NCBI GenBank assembly: GCA_000169995.1
Contig: AAZW01000002.1
Location: 124,001-188,000 of the forward strand
Length of the DNA: 64,000 bases
DNA from: Vibrionales bacterium SWAT-3
GTDB taxonomy: Bacteria; Pseudomonadota; Gammaproteobacteria; Enterobacterales; Vibrionaceae
Direction: 5' to 3'
Within the stretch, counting starts at the first letter, position 1. Each line of letters opens with the position of its first letter. Both the position numbers and the translations under genes were made by a program. Below, piece after piece: positions 38,322 to 48,162 of this stretch. The notes beneath the pieces were generated by a model. It made no database searches and was not told where the DNA came from. It worked only from the letters and a program-made list of their open reading frames with translations.

Positions 38322-38711
38322 CTATTCGATAACTCGAATCTCAATAGCAAAGATACCGTGAACCGGGATCATCTCTTTGTATTCGTGAAAGCTGTAGAGA
38401 AGCTCAACGCCCTCATCAATTGAATCACTCAAATTAGATAGCACTCCTAGTCCCTCTGTCATCAATAACGCTCTTGGGTCAGGATAGTTTCTTACGTCCA
38501 ATACTTCGACAGTCAGCGCATTTGGCTTAATCACATCTAAACCAACAAACGGTGGACCTGATATCACTTGAAAAGCAATGTGGTCTCCTTTAGTCAGCTG
38601 GTCATATTGAATTGCCTCATAACTGTTATTTGTTCTTATCTCAACACGCTTCGCGCCACTCTTTATTGCGTCTAGCGGTCGTTGGTAGATTTCCAGCTTG
38701 TAAGAATTCAT
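38322..38711 (-). CDS. ASCH-domain protein
   Basis: 129 residues, PUA-like ASCH fold suggested by LEIYQRPLDAIKSGAKRVEI and RTNN near the N-terminus, followed by a beta-rich body (GDHIAFQVISG and LTVEVLDVRNY). Proposed RNA- or nucleoside-related binding proteins. Some ASCH members are N4-acetylcytidine amidohydrolases, but I cannot assign that activity here. Monocistronic. Confidence 0.75.
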   Translation of the reverse strand: MNSYKLEIYQRPLDAIKSGAKRVEIRTNNSYEAIQYDQLTKGDHIAFQVISGPPFVGLDVIKPNALTVEVLDVRNYPDPRALLMTEGLGVLSNLSDSIDEGVELLYSFHEYKEMIPVHGIFAIEIRVIE

Positions 38712-38820
38712 AAGCCCTCTTTTTTAAATGTTGTTTCGTGCTGCTTACCATAACTCAAGTAAGCGCAGCCGTTACTTTCTATTGAGCTTAGTTCACATGA
38801 GTACAGAGTCACAAAATCAA

Positions 38821-38857
38821 AAAAGCCGTTTAAGTATTGCTACTCAAACGGCTTTTT
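38821..38857 (-). terminator. Rho-independent terminator in the ASCH-DUF2999 gap
   Basis: Stem AGCCGTTT / AAACGGCT with an internal extension, A-run on one side and T-run on the other. It lies upstream of the ASCH gene and downstream of nothing obvious on +, so it may insulate the region. Confidence 0.7.
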
Positions 38858-38938
38858 AACTCAAGTCTGATTGGCATGGCTAAGAGCTGTTAACCTAACT
38901 GGTGATCGCTCATTAACTAAATAGCCTTCTAAACTCAA

Positions 38939-39190
38939 TTACTTTTGAAGTTGCTCTTTAGCGGCTTCAACCTTAGAGAAATCTAAGCCAAGCTCTTCAA
39001 CGGCTTCTTTGATTAGCGCAGGGTTTTGCATTACCTGACCCATAAGCATTTGAAGCTTGTCTTGTGGTAAACCAAGTTGGCTGATCGTCGCCATTGCTGC
39101 AAGAGGGTTTTCAGTCAACGTTTGGAATAGCTCGCGGATCTGTGCGTCGCTAATATTGTTCTCTTTCAACATTGCTAGAATCGGGTTCAT
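38939..39190 (-). CDS. DUF2999 family protein
   Basis: 83-residue helical protein (LKENNISDAQIRELFQTLTE and LMGQVMQNPALIKEAVEELG) that matches my memory of DUF2999, a short Vibrio-type family. No signal or membrane segment. AGG lies upstream of the ATG. Function unknown. Confidence 0.78.
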   Translation of the reverse strand: MNPILAMLKENNISDAQIRELFQTLTENPLAAMATISQLGLPQDKLQMLMGQVMQNPALIKEAVEELGLDFSKVEAAKEQLQK

Positions 39191-39297
39191 CTTTTTACCT
39201 TTGAAACACTAAATAAAATAGGAGCACAGCATACCATCTAGCTGTGCTCGATTGTACTAGCAACTTATACTTTACCTACTGTGAAGTAACGTGAAAC

Positions 39298-40395
39298 CTA
39301 GCGAGACTCTAACGGGTAAGAACGGTAGCTCCACATCCCATAAGTTCTAAGGGCATCACGGTAGATACCTAGTAGCTCTCCATCACTTGCTTTCTTAAGA
39401 TCTGCGAGTGGCTTGTCTGGGTAAGAGACCGTATCGAAAGTAATGCCCTGAGGGCCGGTTTGCCAGCTTGCCACTTCAAACAGAGTTTGACCACGGCGAA
39501 CGTGGCTTGCCGAGCTAATAATCGTCGCGTGTTTAATGTTGTGGCGAGCTAACGCATAACTACTGAACAAGGCATTGCCAACCGTGCTAGTCGCATAGTT
39601 TTCTTCAATGATGCGATCTTTGCTTACTCCTTTCTCGATAAGCCAGTCCGCCATCAACTTACCTTCAGTCTTGTGGTTCTTCGGCACGCCACCCGTTAAC
39701 ACGATCATCGCATCCGGATTCGCTTTAGCCATCGCCAATGTCGTCTCGAGACGCTCAATCAAGATCTGATGCATTGAGCCGTCTGGATTCAGCGCGTAAC
39801 CTAGAGTAACGATAGCGCCATGATCATCAAGAAGACCTTTGCCCGCAGATTCTTTAAGCGGTGTTTCTAGCACGCGATCGACCGTAGCAAAAATGCGTTT
39901 GATGTCTTCTGCTTTACCTTTGTTCAGGCTTTCTAGCTTCTCCATGTGCTTATTGGATTCACTTTCATTGCCTTCAAATCGCTGCCAAACCGCAAGGTAA
40001 GCGTGAAGATCAACATCGTCTGGTGCCACTGTCAGCGCCTGCTCAAACAACTCAATCGCTCGCTCAGCATTCTTGTTATAGATCTGAGCGTTCGCTGCCG
40101 AGATCAGCAAGTCGGTACGGTAAGGTTCTAGCTGGTATGCCTCTAGCAGTCGGTTAATCACAATTTCCATGTTACTTGGCATTTTTGCCGTGAAACCGGC
40201 GTGAGAAATTCTCGCTGGAGACTTAAACGCCTGCAGAGCATCAAGAAGTAATTGGTCGACCACTTGTCGCTTCGTTACTAGCTGCGCGTAATCCGCAGAA
40301 GCTTGAACTGCGCCATCGTTAGCAGCAAACGAAAGTGGGGTTACGCCAAAGGCCAGCATGCCACCAAGAGTGAGGGCGAGAATGTTCTTTTTCAT
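39298..40395 (-). CDS. TPR plus YdcF/SanA-type DUF218 protein
   Basis: 365 residues with signal peptide (LTLGGMLAFGVTPLSFA). TPR-like helices cover about 90-160 (LISAANAQIYNKNAERAIEL). The DUF218 (ElyC/SanA/YdcF) domain follows, with MIVLTGGVPKNHKTEGKLMA, ENYATSTVGNALFS and ATIISSASHVRRGQTLFE. DUF218 proteins are linked to cell-envelope integrity. The substrate is unknown. A periplasmic location is expected. Confidence 0.85.
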   Translation of the reverse strand: MKKNILALTLGGMLAFGVTPLSFAANDGAVQASADYAQLVTKRQVVDQLLLDALQAFKSPARISHAGFTAKMPSNMEIVINRLLEAYQLEPYRTDLLISAANAQIYNKNAERAIELFEQALTVAPDDVDLHAYLAVWQRFEGNESESNKHMEKLESLNKGKAEDIKRIFATVDRVLETPLKESAGKGLLDDHGAIVTLGYALNPDGSMHQILIERLETTLAMAKANPDAMIVLTGGVPKNHKTEGKLMADWLIEKGVSKDRIIEENYATSTVGNALFSSYALARHNIKHATIISSASHVRRGQTLFEVASWQTGPQGITFDTVSYPDKPLADLKKASDGELLGIYRDALRTYGMWSYRSYPLESR

Positions 40396-40891
40396 GAGGG
40401 TATCCTGTGTAGATAAGTGTTCACATCAGATTTGTCCCCCAATGTAAGTTCCCAAAATTAAAAAACTGTGAACCACACCAGAATCTCTAAGGTTAATATT
40501 CATTTGTTGCATAAGGTGTGGCAGCAGATCACGATTTCGAACCTCTCAGTAAGTCTAATGATTAAGAAAATTCTGATTTTGAAAAGAAATTACTCATTAT
40601 TTTGAAATATATAACTGCAAGCTCTACGCCCTCTAACCCCTCTAAAATTCATCAGCGAGAAATCCAGAATCCACATTAGAAATAGGTCTAAGCCTCAATT
40701 TAATGCTTAATTATTCAACAGCTTATAGCCCATCTTAAACGATAAATCGATTTTGAATTTCTCTCTGAGAACGAAGTTCTAAACACATGGGCTTCAAATA
40801 CAAAATTGAAGATTCACAGAGAAATTAAAATCAATTATTGAACGATCGTTCAAGTGGTGTTTTAATGAATTACCAATACAAGGAGTTACCC
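40396..40891. other. Intergenic region upstream of the GST gene
   Basis: About 500 bases, A/T-rich. Apart from the promoters of the two flanking divergent genes, nothing specific was identified. Confidence 0.5.
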
Positions 40892-41566
40892 ATGCTTAAA
40901 TTCTATTTTCACCAAACCCCAAACCCAATGAAGATCGCTCTGTTTCTAGAAGAGACAGGCCTAGATTTTGAACTCGTTCCAGTTGATACCTTAAAAGGCG
41001 AGCAACACACTCCGGAATATCGCTTAATCAACCCGAACGGAAAAACACCGGCCATTGAAGACGAAGGACAACGCGTGTTCGATTCGAACGCTATCCTTCT
41101 ATACCTATCAGAAAAGACGGGCAAGCTAAGTGGGCAACCTGAAGACCGAGCCGAACTGCTCTCTTGGATGATGTTTATTGCGAGTGGTCTTGGTCCTTAT
41201 TCTGGTCAATCGGTACACTTCCGCCATGCTGCACCAGCAGGTCTAGACTACGCAGTGAACCGTTACCTGCGTGAAGCACAGCGTCATTACGAAGTGCTAG
41301 AAAAGCATATGGAAGGTCGTGAATTTATCGTCGGAAATGAGTACACCATTGTCGATGTCGCTGCATGGGGCTGGATTGATAAAGCACCTGTCGTGCTTGG
41401 TGAAGAAGGCCTAGAACCTTACCCGAACTTGAAACGTTGGTTTAACGCAATCAACACTCGCCCAGCCGCACTGCGTGCCCGCGAGATTGGTAAAGACATT
41501 GAGTTTAAAACCGAACGTGATGAAGAAGCGAAGCGAGCGCTGTTTCCTTCAAACTATGCAAAATGA
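40892..41566 (+). CDS. Glutathione S-transferase
   Basis: 224 residues from the ATG at 40892, which has a perfect AAGGAG eight bases upstream. The open frame extends further, but that start is better. Thioredoxin-like N-domain with INPNGKTPAI and DSNAILLYL (gamma-glutamyl binding), then a helical C-domain (IVDVAAWGWIDKA). Similar to YfcG/nu-class bacterial GSTs acting on disulfides or peroxides. Followed by a terminator. Confidence 0.9.
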   Translation: MLKFYFHQTPNPMKIALFLEETGLDFELVPVDTLKGEQHTPEYRLINPNGKTPAIEDEGQRVFDSNAILLYLSEKTGKLSGQPEDRAELLSWMMFIASGLGPYSGQSVHFRHAAPAGLDYAVNRYLREAQRHYEVLEKHMEGREFIVGNEYTIVDVAAWGWIDKAPVVLGEEGLEPYPNLKRWFNAINTRPAALRAREIGKDIEFKTERDEEAKRALFPSNYAK

Positions 41567-41609
41567 CGAGTCATTGAGTAGTCTCCGACTTCAAAAGTCC
41601 CACTCAAAC

Positions 41610-41642
41610 AAAAAAGAGCGCCTAACGTGCCGCTCTTTTTTG
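41610..41642 (+). terminator. Rho-independent terminator after the GST gene
   Basis: Stem AGAGCG / CGCTCT flanked by A- and T-runs. It marks the boundary between ordinary chromosome and the accessory region. Confidence 0.85.
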
Positions 41643-41670
41643 TTCAATTCATATACGCTGAATCGGCTTA

Positions 41671-41921
41671 CTATTGAGGTCTCGCCACAAAGTTAATCTC
41701 TCCAGAACCCGTTAAATACCAGTCTCTCATCTTACCGCGTATCTCATTCTCAGGAACAAAGTCAATCAGCAATCGTGACGTAGACGTGGAGTAATACAAA
41801 CTCTTAAATGTGCCATCAGTTAACCGCATTAAACCTGTCGAGCGACATATTACACGTCATAAGCCGCAGCTTGCAGTGAAATAAATGAAATCAAAGACGT
41901 CAATAATACTCAAGCATTCAT
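41671..41921 (-). pseudogene. Decayed small secreted protein gene
   Basis: The minus strand encodes a signal-peptide-like start (VLLTSLISFISLQAAAYDV) after ATG AAT GCT TGA, so an in-frame stop sits at codon 4. More stops follow, then an intact C-terminal fragment LTDGTFKSLYY and RLLIDFVPENEIRGKMRDWY up to a TAG at 41671. The fragment pattern DGTF-LID-EI-G resembles the intact secreted protein at 58514-59005 (DGTFRGNY, ILIDYISDTEISGTF). GGAAAG precedes the ATG. Confidence 0.65.
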
Positions 41922-41984
41922 TGTTACTTTCCTTTATATGTTAATGCTTGTGTGACAAATTTACTCACTAACAAGTAAAAGTCT

Positions 41985-42956
41985 TTACATACCAAGAAGA
42001 ACTTTTATGTCACCAGACATATTAAGCATCCAATATTCACCTTCACTCTTAAGTGTAATAATTTCATATTGAGTAGTGATTCGGTCACCAAACTGCTCTT
42101 TTTTCTCGACCGTAATATACTTTTGACCTTGGTAATCAAAGTCATTAATTACACTGAAGGAAGATAATTTAGCAATATTGGAGCCTTGAGCAATCTTGCG
42201 AATATTTAGGAAAGTATTCATAAAGACTTTATCATCCATAACCGCGATGTCTTCTCTAGCAGCTCCGGTACCAAAGGCAATATTCACGATATCAAGAACG
42301 TTCTGATTTCCATTTTGAAGGCCTTCCATAATAATTGATTTGAGTTCTCTAATGGCATCCGTATGATAGAAACTTGCAGACTGGTTAAAACCGACCTTAG
42401 TGATGAAATCAAAATACTGCTCAACAAACTCGACAGGATCTTGAGACAAAGATAAGTCTCCTTCAACCACGACATCGACATTTTCAATCAATGCGAACGC
42501 TGAGCTATAAGGGGTAAAGTCGATACGTTTGTCTGCCAACCAATTATCATAAATCCATGATGATTCGTCCAAACAATGCTGCGAAACTTCTGCCAACGGT
42601 ATTCTGTCACCGATAGTGGTGTTGTGCGTTTTTTTACCTTGAGCGTTTGTCGCATACGTATAGACCAAAACACCGGATTGAGGATAACGCGCCTCTCTAT
42701 CTATCTCACTAAAGGTAGTACTAATACACACTCTATCTATGCTATTAAGCGCTATTGGTAACAAGGCACTGGCTTCAGCCCTCTGTGCCAAATACCCCTC
42801 ACTAAAGTCGAAAAAGTCAAAACTAGGTGCTTGATACAGATTAGGTTCTTCAGTCAGGGTTGGGAGCCCGTGCTTTGTATTCGGGCTAACAATATAGGTT
42901 TCACTCGCAGCGCTCGCTGAAATTAATAACATTACTAGTGGGGTGATATTCTTCAT
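41985..42956 (-). CDS. Secreted protein of unknown function
   Basis: 323 residues with a signal peptide (PLVMLLISASAASE). The mature part is mixed alpha/beta with no family I recognise. It contains CISTTFSEI and SQHCLDESS, whose two cysteines could form a disulfide. AGGAAG precedes the ATG. The base composition is A/T-rich like its neighbours, and it opens the accessory region. Confidence 0.75.
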   Translation of the reverse strand: MKNITPLVMLLISASAASETYIVSPNTKHGLPTLTEEPNLYQAPSFDFFDFSEGYLAQRAEASALLPIALNSIDRVCISTTFSEIDREARYPQSGVLVYTYATNAQGKKTHNTTIGDRIPLAEVSQHCLDESSWIYDNWLADKRIDFTPYSSAFALIENVDVVVEGDLSLSQDPVEFVEQYFDFITKVGFNQSASFYHTDAIRELKSIIMEGLQNGNQNVLDIVNIAFGTGAAREDIAVMDDKVFMNTFLNIRKIAQGSNIAKLSSFSVINDFDYQGQKYITVEKKEQFGDRITTQYEIITLKSEGEYWMLNMSGDIKVLLGM

Positions 42957-43412
42957 TATTTACTTCCTTCATATTTTGGCGAGAATATCTTTTATCCTGA
43001 TAAAAAGTTCAACCCAGTAAAGCATGAATTAAAAAATAAAAAATCCATCTGTGATTACAATCAACTATACAAGAAGAATAAAATACAATTAAAACAATAA
43101 ACATACAAAACACTATGAGTTATAACTAGCTGTTGATGATCTTGTTTAAAGTTAAAAATATAAATATAGACCTTTATTTATCTCTTTCACATTCTAAATA
43201 ACTGAAATTAAAATAAAGGATATCAAATTAAACATTGATAAAGTTGAAACCATGCTTATATTAACCTCCAATTAAATTAAGGTATCACCACCATTAAATT
43301 TAACATCTAAGATTTCTAATTTATTAATGACTAATTTTATCTCTCACACCATAAGTGAAAGGTAAAGTCCACAAACTGCGTAACTGAAAGTTATTTTAAA
43401 GAGCTAATCCCA
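42957..43412. other. A/T-rich intergenic region
   Basis: About 455 bases, strikingly A/T-rich compared with the genes left of 41.6 kb. No gene or terminator supported. Likely holds divergent promoters and is the kind of DNA bound by H-NS-like proteins (inference). Confidence 0.5.
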
Positions 43413-43736
43413 ATGAAAATTAAACTCGCATTATTAGCACTATTATCGTTCAACACAGCTTCAGCCAGCGAATTATTCTTATTTGATCAAGTCACCGCTT
43501 TCAAACTCGGCGGTGAGCAACATAGCCTGAGTGGCATAGAGAAATACACAGGACAGAGAATTCGCATCGAGTGGCAACAAAGCCCTTACGAGAAACCACA
43601 ACGTTTAGATAGATGCATTGGCACTTTCCAACAAGCGATGAACCAACCGGAGCGCTATTACTTGCATGTTGAGCTATCAGAATCGACATTCATAAGTTGC
43701 GAGATAGGAATTAAAGAAACCCTTCTGGTCAATTAA
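43413..43736 (+). CDS. Small secreted protein (107 aa)
   Basis: Signal peptide LALLALLSFNTASA, then about 90 residues with two cysteines (DRCIGTF, ISCEIG), suggesting one disulfide. No family recognised. AGAGC lies upstream of the ATG. Lies between other secreted or membrane genes of the accessory region. Confidence 0.65.
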   Translation: MKIKLALLALLSFNTASASELFLFDQVTAFKLGGEQHSLSGIEKYTGQRIRIEWQQSPYEKPQRLDRCIGTFQQAMNQPERYYLHVELSESTFISCEIGIKETLLVN

Positions 43737-43839
43737 AAAACGCATGCCGGTTTGTTTATTTCCCAGTAAGGTAGTCGAAATTTCTTGAGAGCAATCAAAA
43801 AATTGAACTAAAACAATCATTATCAGGATATTAGTAATA

Positions 43840-44724
43840 ATGGGTAATTTAGAAAAATTCGCACCGATATTATTTCTTATAATGTGGAGCAGCGGCGCAA
43901 TTTTTGTGAAAATGGGCTTAGAGGATGCATCCGTTTGGTCATTTCTCACAGTAAGAAGCTTGGGTGCTCTCATGCTAGTTGGCTTGATTGCGATTTTATT
44001 GCGGAGGTCACCATTTACATCATTAACCAGACTGACAAGACCAACGCTAAGAAAGCTTCTACTGTCAGGTTTTCTGTTACAAGTATGCTATCAGGGGTGC
44101 TACTTTCTTGCCATAGAGTATGAAATATCTCCAGGAATCGTCGCAATTGTACTGGGATTACAGCCGCTATTAACACCTTTTATTAGCAGAGAAAATGCCT
44201 CATTAAAGAGCTACTTTACTCTAATTTTGGGGTTTTCGGGGTTAACTCTAGCTGTCTATGGTGCAAAGGACGTTAGCACTATTACTTTTTTAGGGATGTT
44301 ATTTTCTCTGATCGCTGTTTTAGCAATAACGGTGGGAAGTGTATACCAGAATAATATTAGTGTAGACCCTATAGAGTCCTCATTAGTTCAAAATGCATTT
44401 GCTGGATTATTTTTTCTAGTAATATCCGTAACTATCGGATGGGACGTTAATTTAACGACAAAGTTTATAATCTCTGCAGGCTGGATGGTTGGTGTTGTAT
44501 CAACCGGTGCCGTGTTATTACTTTTTTATATGCTATCCAAAAATTCAGCTAATAGTGTTAGTATATTATTTTTTCTTACACCTATTTTCACTATGGCATT
44601 TGATCATATAGCTTTTGGCACAGCCATAACAGCGACAACTATGTTCGGCTCATTTGTTGTGATTGTTTCAATCTATCTATTTAAACAACCCAGAGTAAAA
44701 AATAAAATTATTAAATCTAATTGA
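43840..44724 (+). CDS. EamA/DMT family transporter
   Basis: 294 residues, ten hydrophobic helices. The first EamA repeat starts FLIMWSSGAIFVKMGLEDAS, and the second around FLGMLFSLIAVLAITVGSVY. The A/T-rich codon use differs from the EamA gene at 36457, suggesting acquisition. Substrate unknown. A terminator follows. Confidence 0.85.
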   Translation: MGNLEKFAPILFLIMWSSGAIFVKMGLEDASVWSFLTVRSLGALMLVGLIAILLRRSPFTSLTRLTRPTLRKLLLSGFLLQVCYQGCYFLAIEYEISPGIVAIVLGLQPLLTPFISRENASLKSYFTLILGFSGLTLAVYGAKDVSTITFLGMLFSLIAVLAITVGSVYQNNISVDPIESSLVQNAFAGLFFLVISVTIGWDVNLTTKFIISAGWMVGVVSTGAVLLLFYMLSKNSANSVSILFFLTPIFTMAFDHIAFGTAITATTMFGSFVVIVSIYLFKQPRVKNKIIKSN

Positions 44725-44856
44725 TAATATTAAAACTAAAGCTCTTACGAGAAAAATATCGCTAGAGCCATCTGTGTAGTCGATGCCTTCGCATTAACCT
44801 TAGTACTTAATCCAAATAATCGCTTCAGTACTAAAACTGAATAAAATATAACTCGA

Positions 44857-44898
44857 GCTTAAGTGACCAAACTAAACTGGCCACTTAAGCTTCTTTTC
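44857..44898 (+). terminator. Terminator after the EamA gene
   Basis: Stem GCTTAAGTG / CACTTAAGC with an inner CCA/TGG extension, followed by TTCTTTTC. Confidence 0.75.
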
Positions 44899-44927
44899 AA
44901 TGTTGCCTGTTACCCTCAACAATGAGA

Positions 44928-44954
44928 ATAGAAAAAACAAACCCCGCTGGGGTT
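44928..44954 (-). terminator. Terminator after the lspA-like gene
   Basis: On the minus strand AACCCC-AGC-GGGGTT is followed by TGTTTTTTC, about 85 bases after the lspA-like stop. Together with the previous hairpin it fills the 44725-45037 gap. Confidence 0.8.
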
Positions 44955-45037
44955 AAACTAGTGGTTAGCAATAAATGAGTGGCTGTTATCAACCAATTCA
45001 AAATGTTGTAACTCTTACTCCGTTTATCGTAAGACAG

Positions 45038-45529
45038 TTACCTACCCGTTTCAGGTTTACTGCCCAATAATAGTAGTAACAGAGCACCTACGACTATAGC
45101 TATATCAGCAATATTGAAAATACCAGTACGAAATGAACCAAAGCCTATATTGAGAAAATCCACCACCGCGCCATTATTTATCACTCTATCATAAAGGTTA
45201 CTCGCTCCTCCGGATAGAATCATTGAGATTGCAAACAACGAGTTCATACTTAATCGAGGACTTGTCATTAAGTAAGTAATGCCTAAACACAAGAAGAGAC
45301 TCACACCCAAAACAAAAATACCAAATCGGATCTCATCCGATAGACCACTGCCCAAGCCTAAAAACGCACCAATATTTTCAGTATAGCCAATACGAAGAGT
45401 GTCGAAAAAATAACTACGCATCATGTTCCTGGGCAAGTACTCAGCAGCAATAAGCTTTGTTATCTGATCAATACTAACGCACAAGAAGGCGACAACTGTT
45501 ACCACCTGTATTCTCTTTTTTAATTCCAT
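45038..45529 (-). CDS. Accessory lipoprotein signal peptidase (LspA family)
   Basis: 163 residues, four helices. Family motifs: DQITK in helix 1, YTENIGAFLGLG, GGASNLYDRVINNGAVVDFL with the first catalytic Asp, and GIFNIADIAI with the second. The aspartyl dyad is therefore intact. It is not beside ileS, where housekeeping lspA normally lies, and its base composition is A/T-rich. It is probably an extra copy carried by the accessory region. A lipoprotein gene with a GC lipobox lies nearby (48163-49719). Confidence 0.88.
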   Translation of the reverse strand: MELKKRIQVVTVVAFLCVSIDQITKLIAAEYLPRNMMRSYFFDTLRIGYTENIGAFLGLGSGLSDEIRFGIFVLGVSLFLCLGITYLMTSPRLSMNSLFAISMILSGGASNLYDRVINNGAVVDFLNIGFGSFRTGIFNIADIAIVVGALLLLLLGSKPETGR

Positions 45530-45663
45530 ATTACCTCTACGTTATTAAAGTCTAATTGCTCCCTGCACAAGCGCAGTAAACGTTTCTCGTATTCTAAAAA
45601 AGTATCAACTTAGATGCGTCTAAAGTAAGGAGTTAAACACCTTTATAAAGTCTTTGTGTAGGG

Positions 45664-46071
45664 CTATTTCCGCCCCGGCTCATGCCTATGGTATCGAGGC
45701 AATTCTACATTTAAATCTTCCCAGTTAGCTTTCGAAGTCACGAAGTTGTGAGAAAGGGGACGCTCCAATATATCGCTATCTAATGCCCCTATACGAAGGC
45801 GATACCTTTCTCGAGATTGAGCATTTGAACTGTATAATGGCGAACCGCAAGTCCGACAAAAATACTTCCGCTTACCCTCGCTGCTCTCGTAAAAGGTGAG
45901 CGAATCACTATGGTCTGTTAGCTTCAGATCTTGCGCATTAATAAAACCATTTGTAGCGTAAGCACTTCCACTCGCTTTACGACACAATGAGCAATGACAG
46001 TGAATAATATCAGTTATATTACCGTCAAGTTCAAACTGGATTGAACCACACAAACAGCTACCTTTGTACAT
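45664..46071 (-). CDS. GFA (CENP-V/Gfa) family zinc protein
   Basis: 135 residues. Zinc-ligand cysteines occur as CLCGSIQF, CHCSLCRKASGSAYA and FCRTCGSPL, the Gfa pattern of glutathione-dependent formaldehyde-activating enzyme relatives. Most members have no proven activity, so the function stays open. AAAAG lies before the ATG. Monocistronic. Confidence 0.9.
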   Translation of the reverse strand: MYKGSCLCGSIQFELDGNITDIIHCHCSLCRKASGSAYATNGFINAQDLKLTDHSDSLTFYESSEGKRKYFCRTCGSPLYSSNAQSRERYRLRIGALDSDILERPLSHNFVTSKANWEDLNVELPRYHRHEPGRK

Positions 46072-46272
46072 CTACTTTTCCTGAATTAGTTTACAAACTT
46101 GCGCCCAATTTCTTATTGAAGTGCATGAGAATTTACGGCTACAGTTGGCTGAAAAAGAAAAAATCATTGGTTTACATTTCAATTTAAGTGGCTTGATAGT
46201 TCAAATTCTACACGAAGCCACTTCCATTGATTATTATAAGACTCTCGAACTCAGCTAACATTTGTAGGTATA

Positions 46273-46293
46273 AAAGCCCGCCGAGCGGGCTTT
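46273..46293. terminator. Terminator after the interrupted lipoprotein gene
   Basis: Stem AAAGCCCGC / GCGGGCTTT with loop CGA, 13 bases after the end of the gene remnant at 46306. Confidence 0.85.
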
Positions 46294-46305
46294 AAAAACA
46301 AAGAT

Positions 46306-46572
46306 TTATTTCAGTAAGATAACCGTTGAATCACTATCTGAAGTTGCGAAGATACCGTCAGGGTAATGCATTTGCCCGTATAAATTAGCAGGCAATTCAT
46401 CCATCGTAGCTGTCCAATATCCAACCCTTTGACCAGTGCTTAAGTCAAATTGGCGCATTTCATGATCTGGTGCATCACTAGCCTTATAACTTGAGTAATG
46501 AACAACAGTACTGTTATCAAGACCAATTCTCCAGTCACCTTCAAAGAAGCGGTGTTTTTCAAGGTAGTTGTC
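46306..46572 (-). pseudogene. 3' end of the IS3-interrupted lipoprotein gene
   Basis: Minus strand reads DDNYLEKHRFFEGDWRIGLD and then TVVHYSSYKASDAPDHEM to a stop at 46306 (TVILLK). It continues in style and in position the gene at 48163-49719, whose frame runs into the IS3 end. The two pieces flank the decayed IS. The exact junction is uncertain by a few bases. Confidence 0.75.
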
Positions 46573-46588
46573 ATCATTTGCTTGCTTA

Positions 46589-47620
46589 TTAAGCAGCTTC
46601 TCTTTCTGGATTCAGATGAACGTCACCAACAGGCGCACAGTTCCTGATATCACCAGACCACCGCTCAGGCTTTCGCTGTTTTGCAGCGAACAATACCTCT
46701 ACACGACGCTTCAAGATCTCTTTATCTTTTCCATTGTGACGCTCTGAAGGCGTGACGTAATTTAGCTTACTGTGCTTGTGCTCGGTGTTGTACCAGAGTA
46801 CGAAGGCTTCAACCCAACTTCGGCTACTATCGAGACTTTCAAAGCCCTTTGTTGGCCAGTTTGGCATGTACTTAACTGTACGGAACAATGACTCGACATA
46901 AGGGTTATCATCACTGACTCTTGGGCGACTATATGACGAGGTAATACCTAACTCTTCCATTTTAGCTTTGAACGTCAACGACTTCATTGGCGCACCATTA
47001 TCCGAGTGAAGAACCAGCGCTTGATTAAAGCACTGCTCTCGCATCAACGTCCTTTGCAGAAGTTGTGACGCCAGCTCACCGCATTCATGCTCATACACTT
47101 CATAACCAACAATTTTTCGACTGTAGATGTCCTCAATGACATACAGGTAATAATGTTGACCTCGAACCTTTGAGGGTAAGTAGTGATATCCCAAGTATAG
47201 ACTTGGTTCGAGTCCGTCGCTGTGTAACTGGTTGGCTTCGCTTGCTTCTGTCTGCTCCGCTGACGACCTCGCTTGTGAAGTGCCCTGCGTACTCAACACT
47301 CGGTAGTAGCTCGACTCAGAGGCGATGTACTCACTCTATCAAGCAATGTCGGGACGATTTGAGTTGGAGGCAAGCTTGCGAACTCTGAGCGGTACACACC
47401 TCGATTATCGCATCACGCTCTTCTGCGACAGCTTATTAGCAGGCTCAGGCCTGAGGCATATTGGCCTTTTGTCAGCTTGTACTTCTCCTTGCTGATACCA
47501 GCGACGATATGTTCTCAAGTCGATTTGAACTTCATGGCAAGCTGGCTCTAAACGACATCCACATTGCTTCGCTTCAAGGATAAGAGTCACTATGGTCTGC
47601 CTTTCATCGGTTGAGGTTAG
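46589..47620 (-). pseudogene. IS3-family OrfB (rve integrase), multiply frameshifted
   Basis: Pieces in several phases: DLRTYRRWYQQGEVQADKRP (to 47405), then ERDAIIEVCTAQ and EFASLPPTQIVPTLLD in two other phases. YTATDSNQVYTWDIT, which holds the first catalytic Asp, is in yet another phase. A long frame to 46589 holds YLPSKVRGQHYYLYVIEDIY, LHSDNGAPM (second Asp) and SRPRVSDDNPYVESLF (Glu). By my reading at least three or four frame changes are needed, so this transposase is dead. Confidence 0.85.
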
Positions 47621-48117
47621 TCGTCCTCTGGCTCTTCCCCGTAAAAGGCTCTCAGCTTTTTTCTTAGTACCAAGAGGGCGGCCGTTTCAGCGAGTGCTTT
47701 TTCTTTGAGTCGTAAATCTTTCTTCAACTCTTTGATTTCAAGTTTGTCAGCTTTAGCCTGCTTCTTTGCTTCAGCTTCGTGCTCTTTACTCGACTTAAAC
47801 CCTTGCATACATTCGCTGCGCCAGCTTTGGATTTGCTCTGGAAAAAGACCTTTTTCACGACAATATTGGCTGAGTTCACTTTCTGTCATTGAGTAGGTTT
47901 CAGCGACAATGGCTAGTTTAGTTTGAGCAGACCACTGCTCTGATGAAGTGTTACTATTTGGCACGGCGGCTCCTGAACGTCTGAGTTGCTGGCGCCAATG
48001 ATACAGGGTCGCAGTACTGATTCCTTCCTCTTCCGACACTTCTTTAACTGACATCGAATAGGGAGGTAATAGCTTCTTCAATATAGCTTCTTTTCTTTCT
48101 ATTGAGATACGAGACAC
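47617..48117 (-). CDS. IS3-family OrfA (HTH_Tnp_1)
   Basis: 166 residues with an N-terminal helix-turn-helix (VKEVSEEEGISTATLYHWRQ), a second HTH-like part and a C-terminal leucine-rich coiled coil (KLEIKELKKDLRLKEKALAE) for multimerisation with OrfB. Intact itself, but the partner OrfB is broken, so the element cannot move on its own. Confidence 0.9.
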   Translation of the reverse strand: MSRISIERKEAILKKLLPPYSMSVKEVSEEEGISTATLYHWRQQLRRSGAAVPNSNTSSEQWSAQTKLAIVAETYSMTESELSQYCREKGLFPEQIQSWRSECMQGFKSSKEHEAEAKKQAKADKLEIKELKKDLRLKEKALAETAALLVLRKKLRAFYGEEPEDD

Positions 48118-48162
48118 AATTACTCTTTATCGCCCAGACTGGTTAAATTTTAACAGTGACAA

